Assembly (NCBI GenBank): GCA_016764775.1
Contig: JAESRE010000026.1
Location: 1 to 32,153 of the forward strand
Length of the DNA stretch: 32,153 nucleotides
Direction of reading: 5' to 3'
Source of the DNA: Alphaproteobacteria bacterium
Lineage (GTDB): Bacteria > Pseudomonadota > Alphaproteobacteria > Micavibrionales > Micavibrionaceae
The notes beneath the pieces were generated by a model. The model had not been told where the DNA came from, searched no databases, and saw only the letters and a list, made by a program, of their open reading frames with translations. Both the position numbers and the translations under genes were made by a program. Positions 25,672 through 32,153 of this stretch are shown here, piece by piece (position 1 is the first letter of the stretch; every line of letters starts with the position of its first letter).

Positions 25672-25795
25672 CTTTTACCTATTTTTTATATATTAGCGAG
25701 TAGTAGTACCTACCAGAAATTTCGAACGAGTAAAGGGGTAAAGAAATTTTCCCTGTTTGTCATGGGTAAAATTAAAATTAATTACATCCCATAAT

Positions 25796-27496
25796 CTAAG
25801 TATTATCCACAGGAATGAATATTCCGTCAATATCTCGGAGCATTTTTATCAAATTTTCGTCAAAATCGTACAAATCCTGACCATAGATAACACGCCCATC
25901 TGAATCCAGCCATGTGGTGTAATAGAGAACATAAACCGGTATAGTCCGCTGGATATACAAATCTGTCTTCTTTCGACTGTCCAGAACACCGTCTGTCCGC
26001 CCCTCATTCCAACCGTCTTTACGCTTCAAAATGAAGTCAGCCATACGTTTTGGGTCTTTCATACGAATACAGCCGGACGAAATCGCACGAGATGCTTTCT
26101 CGAACAAATATCGCTCATTCGTGTCATGAAGATAGATATTGTAGCTGTTCGGCATGTGAACACGGTATCGCCCAAGAGGATTATTATCCCCCGGAACCTG
26201 TACCATGCGGATACCTTTTAATTCATCATTCGTAATATTTTCCCAATCCAGAATACTGGGGTCGAGGGTCATTGCACCGTCACCGCGTCCACTAATGAGC
26301 TGCATACCCTTTAGCGTCAAATACTCAGGGTCTTCCTGCAGTTTCGGGATAATGTCTTCCTGCTTGATCGTCGGTGGAACGGTCCAATCGGGGTTCAAGC
26401 GAATACCCGTGATCTCGGTTCTGAAGATATTTGTCGGTCTTTGTTCACGGCCGACAATCACCGGCATTTCAAACGCAACCTGATTATTCTCCACCGCCCA
26501 GAGCGTCGCCGACGGAATGTTCACAACAACAAAATCAGCCGGCTTTTCGTCCTCAACCCACCGAAGACGTTCAAGATTGGCAATGACCTGATTAATCTGG
26601 TCCTTGCGGGATTTATTCAGGATAGCCAATGTCTGCTTCCCGACTATACCGTCATCCGTTAAGTCGTTTTCTCTTTGAAACTGGATAACCGCCGCGGAGA
26701 GCGTGTCATCGTAAAGATATTCATCCTCCGTCTGCGGGGCATCAACACCTAAACGGGCACGCAGCGCGGGAACACCCGGATCTCTAGCCGCAGGATGCAA
26801 AAGCCCCTGCACACGTATCGGCAAATATGCTTCATACGGTTCCGGCTCCTCATCAACAAGCCTGACCAGCTCCTCTTGCAAGGTCTTATATGTGCGCCCT
26901 TGCGGTGCGTAACCTTCAATCAGGTCATCAACATCACGGCGATTTCTACTCAAATTATAAAGTAATTCCTCGGCAGGCAGCGGCTGTTTCCAGAACTTCC
27001 TGTGCGACTTCAAGCTCGCAGGATTCACACGTATACCGCTCAGATCATGCCCGAGCCGGATATATGAATCGGTCAGTATAAGCTCCAGCTGCGCCAGACT
27101 TTCCTGATCCCGGCTATCCATCCGCGCATCAATAGCTTCCAGATTATATGAATACGGGTTTAACCCATGCTTCCAGCTATCTTTAACAGCATCCAGCAAA
27201 TCATCAGCATCCGATTGCACGCGCGACGAGCTGACCCATAATGGTTCGTATGCGCGTTGCGCATAGAAATCAGCTGTGGCTGCGGGGTTACTTAAGAAAT
27301 CGGGAGCGCCGCCCGAACGCAAAAGCGCTTCAATTGAGCCTGCTATACCCGCATTTTGTTGTAGCAATGCTTCAGACGAAATATTGCCGTAATCGGCAAT
27401 GCGATCCGCAAGAGCTGGTGATACAGGGGTGACCGTGAGCGCAAATGTACTCGCACACAGCATAAGACCGATTTTTTTGAAATTCATACGTGGCAT
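25796..27496 (-). CDS. YcbB/LdtD-type L,D-transpeptidase
   Basis: Periplasmic enzyme that forms meso-DAP to meso-DAP (3-3) crosslinks. The 566 residues comprise a Sec signal peptide (MPRMNFKKIG, then a hydrophobic core to ALA30), a YcbB-type scaffold (about 40-235), a peptidoglycan-binding-1 domain (about 241-300, AVIQFQRENDLTDDGIVG), and a YkuD catalytic domain (about 320-500). The catalytic motif is IYLHDTNERYLF with His457, then SSGCIRMKDPKRM with Cys476; a capping loop lies near 370-440. The ATG at 27496 touches a long inverted repeat. A second ATG three codons later (27487) is possible. The MepK-like gene lies 124 bases downstream, forming a make-and-cut pair for 3-3 links. Confidence 0.9.
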   Translation of the reverse strand: MPRMNFKKIGLMLCASTFALTVTPVSPALADRIADYGNISSEALLQQNAGIAGSIEALLRSGGAPDFLSNPAATADFYAQRAYEPLWVSSSRVQSDADDLLDAVKDSWKHGLNPYSYNLEAIDARMDSRDQESLAQLELILTDSYIRLGHDLSGIRVNPASLKSHRKFWKQPLPAEELLYNLSRNRRDVDDLIEGYAPQGRTYKTLQEELVRLVDEEPEPYEAYLPIRVQGLLHPAARDPGVPALRARLGVDAPQTEDEYLYDDTLSAAVIQFQRENDLTDDGIVGKQTLAILNKSRKDQINQVIANLERLRWVEDEKPADFVVVNIPSATLWAVENNQVAFEMPVIVGREQRPTNIFRTEITGIRLNPDWTVPPTIKQEDIIPKLQEDPEYLTLKGMQLISGRGDGAMTLDPSILDWENITNDELKGIRMVQVPGDNNPLGRYRVHMPNSYNIYLHDTNERYLFEKASRAISSGCIRMKDPKRMADFILKRKDGWNEGRTDGVLDSRKKTDLYIQRTIPVYVLYYTTWLDSDGRVIYGQDLYDFDENLIKMLRDIDGIFIPVDNT

Positions 27497-27534
27497 GACT
27501 TACTTAAGAATGATTCACTCTTCTTAAATAAGTC
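27497..27534. promoter_or_regulatory. 14-base-arm inverted repeat abutting the L,D-transpeptidase start codon
   Basis: The arms 27497-27510 (GACTTACTTAAGAA) and 27521-27534 (TTCTTAAATAAGTC) are complementary except for one position, with a 10-base loop. On the minus-strand transcript the hairpin would end exactly at the ATG and could hide the ribosome site. As DNA it could bind a dimeric regulator. It has no T-run that would make it a classical terminator for ilvD. Confidence 0.6.
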
Positions 27535-27580
27535 TAGCACAAAAGGGTTAAGTTTCCGTGCAATAAAGCGACGTTAGGCC

Positions 27581-29320
27581 CTAAAGATCAACAAATGTGT
27601 GTGTTTCTTCCTTAGCACCCGAATGCGTCACCGCACCGTCGCGTGCCGGACCAACCAGAGCCGCATACTTCTGTAATGCGCCACTGTTGTAATTTGTCTT
27701 CCGCGGCTTCCAGTCCTTACGGCGGTTTTCGAGCTCTTCGTCACTGACACGCACTTCGAGAGTACCCTTATCTGCGTCGATGCTGATGATGTCACCATCT
27801 TTCAGCAAGCCGATAGGACCGCCGACAGCAGCCTCAGGTCCGACATGCCCGATGCAGAAACCACGCGTGCCGCCGGAAAAACGACCATCCGTGATCAAAG
27901 CAACCTTCGCGCCCTGCCCGTACAATGCCGCTGTCGTAGACAGCATCTCACGCATACCCGGACCACCTTTCGGGCCCTCTTGGCGAATGACAATAACTTC
28001 GCCCTCTTCATACTCACGGGCCTGAACGGCATCAAACGCGGCCTGTTCACCATCAAACACACGGGCCGGACCTTCAAATTGAAGCTCTTCCAAGCCTGCG
28101 ATCTTCACAATCGCCCCTTCAGGCGCAAGATTGCCTTTCAAGCCGACAACACCGCCAGTCGGGCGGATCGGGTTCGAACACGGGAAAACAACATCCTGAT
28201 CTTCGGGCAAGGTTACATCGGCGTAATTTTCAGCCAACGTTTTACCCGTAACGGTTATGCAGTCACCATGCATGTGACCGTTATCGAGCAGTTCCTTAAT
28301 GACAACGCCAACACCGCCAATATCAAACAGGTTTTTGGCGACATATTTACCACCCGGGCGCAAATTCGCGATCAATGGAGTCTTCTTGAAAATCTCGGCA
28401 ACATCAAACAAATTAAAGTCAATACCTGCCTCATGTGCGATTGCCGGCAAATGCAGGGCAGCATTGGTTGAACCACCTGTTGCCGCCACAATCGCTGCCG
28501 CATTTTCGAGGCTTTTACGGGTCACGACATCACGCGGATACGGACCACCGTTTTTAATCAGATTCATCACGGCTTCGCCCGAAGCCTTGGCATATTCATC
28601 ACGCGACTCATACGGCGCAGGCGCACCGGCTGAATGCGGTAAAGCCAATCCCATAGCTTCTGACACACACGCCATCGTGTTGGCTGTGAACTGACCACCA
28701 CACGCACCGGCGGATGGACACGCAACACATTCCAGCTCTTTCAGGTCATCATCAGTAAACTCGCCTTTGGAGTGCTTACCAACGCCTTCGAATACGTTCA
28801 CAATATCAACATCCTCGCCACGGAATTTACCGGGCAGAATCGTACCGCCATACATGAAGATGGAAGGCACGTTCAGGCGAACCATGACCATCATCATCCC
28901 CGGCAGAGACTTGTCACAACCGGCAAGACCGACCAACGCATCATAGCAATGTCCACGCATCGTCAACTCAACGGAATCCGCAATCACTTCGCGTGAAGCC
29001 AGTGAAGAACGCATGCCTTCATGCCCCATCGCAATACCGTCTGTCACAGTAATCGTCGTAAATTCACGCGGTGTGCCCTTGTGCTCGCTAACACCAATCT
29101 TCACGGCCTGCGCCTGACGGGACAGCGCGATGTTACAAGGCGCCGCCTCGTTCCAGCATGTCGCGACACCAACCAACGGCTGGTGAATTTCTTCTTCCGT
29201 GAGCCCCATCGCATAGTAATAAGCGCGGTGCGGTGCACTTTCTGGGCCTTCGGTCACATAACGGGATACAAGCTTATCCTTGTCCCAGCCATTCGGGTGT
29301 GCGCGTTTTTCGTCGTACAT
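27581..29320 (-). CDS. ilvD: Dihydroxy-acid dehydratase
   Basis: Iron-sulfur enzyme that dehydrates dihydroxy-acids to the keto acids of valine, isoleucine and leucine. From the ATG at 29320 it is 579 residues. Cluster cysteines are visible in [14 protein letters not shown] and [18 protein letters not shown], with another in [12 protein letters not shown] near the N-terminus. The C-terminal domain has [24 protein letters not shown] at 29332-29328 supports the ATG over an in-frame TTG two codons earlier. No ilvC or ilvBN is nearby; ilvD commonly stands alone in Alphaproteobacteria. Confidence 0.96.
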   Translation of the reverse strand: MYDEKRAHPNGWDKDKLVSRYVTEGPESAPHRAYYYAMGLTEEEIHQPLVGVATCWNEAAPCNIALSRQAQAVKIGVSEHKGTPREFTTITVTDGIAMGHEGMRSSLASREVIADSVELTMRGHCYDALVGLAGCDKSLPGMMMVMVRLNVPSIFMYGGTILPGKFRGEDVDIVNVFEGVGKHSKGEFTDDDLKELECVACPSAGACGGQFTANTMACVSEAMGLALPHSAGAPAPYESRDEYAKASGEAVMNLIKNGGPYPRDVVTRKSLENAAAIVAATGGSTNAALHLPAIAHEAGIDFNLFDVAEIFKKTPLIANLRPGGKYVAKNLFDIGGVGVVIKELLDNGHMHGDCITVTGKTLAENYADVTLPEDQDVVFPCSNPIRPTGGVVGLKGNLAPEGAIVKIAGLEELQFEGPARVFDGEQAAFDAVQAREYEEGEVIVIRQEGPKGGPGMREMLSTTAALYGQGAKVALITDGRFSGGTRGFCIGHVGPEAAVGGPIGLLKDGDIISIDADKGTLEVRVSDEELENRRKDWKPRKTNYNSGALQKYAALVGPARDGAVTHSGAKEETHTFVDL

Positions 29321-29380
29321 AATCAAGTCCTTCGTTTGAGGATTTTTTTAATCATAAATAATGGAAAAGGTAAACGGTGC

Positions 29381-29905
29381 TTATTCGTCTTCTTCTTTGT
29401 CCAGCTCTTCATCAGCCAGAGTCATGCGATTATACGCCTGACGAATTTCTGGACCGTTCGCCACATATGGAATCACCACATAGCGCTGACCAGTACCCAT
29501 GATCACGACATTGGAATAACCCATAAGATAACCGGGCGGCATCCGCTCAATCTCGACACTTTCAATCTTGGAAAAGCGCATATCAACCACGTCAATCTGC
29601 AGGATACCGTAGCGGAAGAACATTCGCTTATTGGTCAGCACCAGCATGAGGATCTGCTTCTTGATCACCGCGTAAGCAAAAAACGCCAGCGCGGCAATAC
29701 CAAGCAATACGCCAAGCTCAAAAACCAGCAGCGCCACGAAAATCGCCATGATAAAAACGGCCGTCGCTTTCCAGTATATCCCCCAGTGAATAACGCCTTC
29801 TATGACAACCTGCTCGCCCTTGACCAACATGTTATCGATATTCACACGGTCGCCACGACCTTTCTTGGGCCTGGACTGTTTGGGCAAAACGGAATCGTCA
29901 GTCAT
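29381..29905 (-). CDS. Membrane protein with bacterial PH domain (YdbS/bPH_2-like), second of a pair
   Basis: A 174-residue inner-membrane protein. It has a basic N-terminal tail, two adjacent membrane helices (about 43-60 and 62-82), then a bPH_2 domain: LVLTNKRMFFRYGILQIDVV, KIESVEIERMPPGYLMGY and a VVIMGTGQRYVVIPYV strand pair. A highly acidic tail follows (LADEELDKEEDE). AAGGA six bases before the ATG supports the start. It shares its layout with the preceding gene but little sequence identity, so the two are likely old paralogues. Function is unknown; bPH_2 proteins are membrane-associated. Confidence 0.8.
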   Translation of the reverse strand: MTDDSVLPKQSRPKKGRGDRVNIDNMLVKGEQVVIEGVIHWGIYWKATAVFIMAIFVALLVFELGVLLGIAALAFFAYAVIKKQILMLVLTNKRMFFRYGILQIDVVDMRFSKIESVEIERMPPGYLMGYSNVVIMGTGQRYVVIPYVANGPEIRQAYNRMTLADEELDKEEDE

Positions 29906-29921
29906 GTAAAATCCTTATCAC

Positions 29922-30452
29922 TTATATTGCGCGGGCTTTTTCAATCGCCTGTCTAAACGTAATCGGGTCTTCGATCGGCGGTAAGACCACCTCGCCGATA
30001 CCCATACCGCGAATAGCCAAACGTCCGTAATTAAAAATACGTCCCAAAATTGTCTGCAAAACATTCACACCTTCAATACGATCGATGCTCATTTCGCCGA
30101 CATGACGCGCAACCAGACCGCGCTTGTACACAAGGCGCGTATTGGTAATCGCAATCTCTGTTGTGGCTTTAATCACCATCATCTGCGCAAAGCTCAACAA
30201 ACCGAGGACAAACGCAACAAACGCCCCGATACGCACACCGGGGTGCAAATACTGGATTCCCTCATGCAGCGGCAGATCAGGCGGAAACCATCCCATTTTC
30301 TTGTAAATAAAGACCGCCCCAACAACGATCATCAAACTGATAACCATCCCCCAGACAATCGACATGAAAGCCTGCAAAGTATACATCCAGTGGAAAGCCC
30401 CAACATGGACGAGCTCTTCTTCAGGACCTAGAGATTGTTCGACATAAAGCAT
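29922..30452 (-). CDS. Membrane protein with bacterial PH domain (YdbS/bPH_2-like), first of a pair
   Basis: A 176-residue protein with membrane helices at about 23-50 and 72-95 and a bPH_2 domain from about 96: IAITNTRLVYKRGLVARHVG, IDRIEGVNVLQTILGRIFNY and LAIRGMGIGEVVLPPI. The ITNTRLVYK...G...H...M...KIE-like pattern is the family core. It starts at the ATG at 30452, 57 bases after pfkA, and stops 16 bases before its partner. The two may form a hetero-oligomer in the inner membrane. No specific function is known to me. Confidence 0.82.
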   Translation of the reverse strand: MLYVEQSLGPEEELVHVGAFHWMYTLQAFMSIVWGMVISLMIVVGAVFIYKKMGWFPPDLPLHEGIQYLHPGVRIGAFVAFVLGLLSFAQMMVIKATTEIAITNTRLVYKRGLVARHVGEMSIDRIEGVNVLQTILGRIFNYGRLAIRGMGIGEVVLPPIEDPITFRQAIEKARAI

Positions 30453-30509
30453 AGGCGGTGTTTACTCCCTCAATAAAGTAACGCGAAAAATGCTTGCGTA
30501 TCAACTGGT

Positions 30510-31586
30510 TTAATCACCAAAAGAGATTCCGAGCGAGCGGGCAGTATGAACAAGAAACCCGTCTTTTTTCACAATACGACACTCTTTAATGGCGTCTTGA
30601 ATCGGAACCGCAACCGCCGCCCTGTTCTGCCATGCAACCATTTTGCCATATTCGCCTGCCTCTATAAGGTCTACCGCCTTTACGCCCAGAGCCTGCGCCA
30701 GCAAACGGTCATTATGCGTAGGATTACCACCACGCTGCACATGCCCCAATACAGTCACGCGTGTTTCAAAGCCTGTCGCTTCGGCAATCTTAGGACCTAA
30801 AAACTCACCAATTCCGCCGTAACGCGTCTCACCACCGTAATATACAACCTCATGCTTCTTACCATCGGGCGTTTTCACGGCCTCGGACACGATAACTAGG
30901 GCAAAGTTACGCCCACTGTCTTTGACGGCTTGTATCTTTTTCGCGATCCCTTCGATTGTATAGGGTATCTCGGGAATCAGGATTACGTCCGCACCGCCTG
31001 CTATCCCTGCGCTTAAGGCAATGTGCCCTGCATCACGCCCCATAACTTCCAGAATCATCACACGGTCATGACTGGCCGCGGTAGGCTGCAAACGATCCAG
31101 AGCTTCGGTGGCAACTTCAACAGCCGTATCAAACCCGACCGACAAGTCCGTCATATACAAATCATTATCGATGGTCTTAGGAACACCAACCATGTTGATG
31201 CCGCCCTTTTCGGCCAAACGGCTCAAGATATCGAAACTCCCGTCTCCACCAATACCGATCAGGGCTTCAATACCCAGATCCTTCAATGCAGCAATCACCT
31301 CATCGGAACGGTCCTTAACTTCACCATCGTCCATTTCGTATTGAAACGGGTTACGGCTGTTCGTTGTGCCCAGAATCGTACCGCCACGGCGCATAACAAA
31401 ACCGTCAAAATCATCGGGATGCAGCTTTCTAACACGGTAAGGATCTTCCAGAAGGCCCGCCGTACCGTTTTCAATACCGATCACGGTCCAGCCCAATGAA
31501 TCCGCCCTGCACACCACAGCGCGCATAACAGCATTCAGTCCGGCGCAATCTCCGCCACTTGTTAAAATCCCGATAGTTTTGCTCAT
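30510..31586 (-). CDS. pfkA: 6-phosphofructokinase, mixed-signature (group III-like)
   Basis: Phosphorylates fructose-6-phosphate in glycolysis. The 358 residues begin TIGILTSGGDCAGLNAVMRA and include GIGGDGSFDI (111-120), VPKTIDNDL (135-143), MILEVMGRDAGHIAL and VTVLGHVQRGGNPTHNDR. The donor-specificity positions are mixed: Gly116 in GGDGS is the ATP-type residue, while Lys137 in PKTIDND is the residue of PPi-dependent enzymes. This combination marks the so-called mixed-substrate group, whose donor cannot be told from sequence alone. AAGGGT precedes the ATG, and a sigma70-like promoter lies upstream. Confidence 0.92.
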   Translation of the reverse strand: MSKTIGILTSGGDCAGLNAVMRAVVCRADSLGWTVIGIENGTAGLLEDPYRVRKLHPDDFDGFVMRRGGTILGTTNSRNPFQYEMDDGEVKDRSDEVIAALKDLGIEALIGIGGDGSFDILSRLAEKGGINMVGVPKTIDNDLYMTDLSVGFDTAVEVATEALDRLQPTAASHDRVMILEVMGRDAGHIALSAGIAGGADVILIPEIPYTIEGIAKKIQAVKDSGRNFALVIVSEAVKTPDGKKHEVVYYGGETRYGGIGEFLGPKIAEATGFETRVTVLGHVQRGGNPTHNDRLLAQALGVKAVDLIEAGEYGKMVAWQNRAAVAVPIQDAIKECRIVKKDGFLVHTARSLGISFGD

Positions 31587-31629
31587 GAAATGACCCTTAA
31601 AGACTTAAGATTTGGGTTTAAGAAACAAA

Positions 31630-31658
31630 AAGATAGCATTCCTGATGTTGCACAGCAA
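31630..31658 (-). promoter_or_regulatory. Candidate sigma70-type promoter of pfkA
   Basis: On the minus strand, TTGCTG (31658-31653) and TATCTT (31635-31630) are 17 bases apart, with TG before the -10 in the extended position. The start of transcription would be near 31623, leaving a leader of about 37 bases. Confidence 0.45.
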
Positions 31659-31727
31659 TGATTTGTGTTTTTTGTTATCAAACAAGTGATTATATGCTAA
31701 GATTGATTTTTAAATTGGGTAAAAATA

Positions 31728-31949
31728 GTGTACGATTTCTCTCCGATGGAAGATCAAGAAGAACTGCAATTGAAACTCGCGGAATACAAGAGCGAGCATA
31801 AAGCGCTCGACGAGGTAATTGAGCGTGCATTAACGAGCAACCAGCCCGTTAATCTTTTTCATATGCAACAACTAAAGAAGAAGAAATTGTGGCTTAAAGA
31901 CATGATTCAACAGATTGAATCAGCTTTAATCGACGATATTATTGCCTAA
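31728..31949 (+). CDS. DUF465 / YdcH family small protein
   Basis: A 73-residue, fully helical coiled-coil protein of the YdcH/DUF465 type: KLAEYKSEHKALDEVIERAL, a short turn (TSNQPVNLFHMQ) and a basic helix QLKKKKLWLKDMIQQIESAL. The turn between two antiparallel helices is the family pattern. Function is unknown. The likely start is the GTG at 31728; an ATG at 31746 in the same frame is the alternative, and neither has a strong Shine-Dalgarno. It is followed by purE after 27 bases and may share its transcript. Confidence 0.82.
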   Translation: MYDFSPMEDQEELQLKLAEYKSEHKALDEVIERALTSNQPVNLFHMQQLKKKKLWLKDMIQQIESALIDDIIA

Positions 31950-31976
31950 TCCTTTCCCCTCCCTTATAAAGCTCTC

Positions 31977-32153
31977 ATGACACACAGCGATCCTAACCCG
32001 CAAGTCGGCATTATTATGGGTTCCCAATCAGATTGGGAAACAATGAAAGAGGCCCACGAGATCCTTCATGGCCTTAACATTCCGCACGAAGTAAAGATTG
32101 TCTCCGCCCACCGCACCCCCGACCGTTTGGTTGAATACGCCAAAGGCGCGAAA
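31977..32153 (+). CDS. purE: N5-carboxyaminoimidazole ribonucleotide mutase (5' end only)
   Basis: Class I PurE moves the carboxyl group of N5-CAIR to give CAIR in purine synthesis. The 59 codons present include [13 protein letters not shown], with the Ser and Asp of the SxSD loop, and [10 protein letters not shown], the conserved His/Arg active-site segment. The gene runs off the window; full-length PurE is about 160-170 residues. The ATG at 31977 has no clear Shine-Dalgarno. purK is expected just beyond the edge. Confidence 0.93.
   Translation, partial: MTHSDPNPQVGIIMGSQSDWETMKEAHEILHGLNIPHEVKIVSAHRTPDRLVEYAKGAK

Noticed and set aside
29021-29956. A 311-codon open frame on the plus strand opposite ilvD and a PH-domain gene.
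   Set aside because: It spans two well-supported minus-strand genes and the gap between them. The peptide is His/Asn/Arg-rich without family motifs.

Overview
The window is a compact stretch of chromosome, about half GC by eye, from an alphaproteobacterium. The evidence is the nrdR-rib-nusB gene order, an LdtR-type MarR regulator, a Mg-type HemB, a RibB with a decayed cyclohydrolase-like C-terminus, and a perfect CtrA-type box (TTAA-N7-TTAA) in front of motA. I cannot name the genus; a Rhodospirillales- or Micavibrio-like lineage would fit. I see no tRNA, rRNA, CRISPR array, insertion sequence or integrase, and no gap longer than about 200 bases lacks a gene.

Layout. Positions 1-6050 (minus strand) form one tight operon: a small conserved protein, rpiB, glyA, nrdR, ribD, ribE, ribB(A), ribH and nusB (cut by the window edge). 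It links one-carbon metabolism, control of ribonucleotide reductase and riboflavin synthesis. Positions 6086-9362 hold a glutaryl-CoA dehydrogenase, an unknown 143-residue protein coupled to an LdtR-like regulator, and a 3-hydroxyisobutyryl-CoA hydrolase. hemB follows on the plus strand. Positions 10541-14746 are a motility block: a cytoplasmic PAS/acidic-repeat/degenerate-EAL protein, then motA and motB. Positions 14845-17959 carry a glycine-zipper envelope protein, a membrane-anchored TPR signalling gene split by one in-frame TAA, a small unknown protein and a single-domain response regulator closed by a good terminator.

From 18082 the minus strand has parC and recO, with a divergent Ldh_2-family dehydrogenase plus L-aspartate dehydrogenase operon and a histidine phosphatase. 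A long minus-strand run follows, read in transcription order: pfkA, two membrane PH-domain proteins, ilvD, a YcbB-type L,D-transpeptidase, a MepK-type endopeptidase, folK and folP. At the right edge are a YdcH/DUF465 protein and the start of purE.

Functionally most genes are housekeeping. The parts most worth a second look are: (a) the repeat-bearing, probably non-catalytic EAL protein beside the CtrA-marked stator genes; (b) the 3-3 crosslink pair (L,D-transpeptidase and MepK-like enzyme) with an LdtR-type regulator in the same window and a long inverted repeat touching the transpeptidase start codon; (c) the stop codon inside the TPR gene; and (d) a phosphofructokinase with mixed ATP/PPi signature residues.
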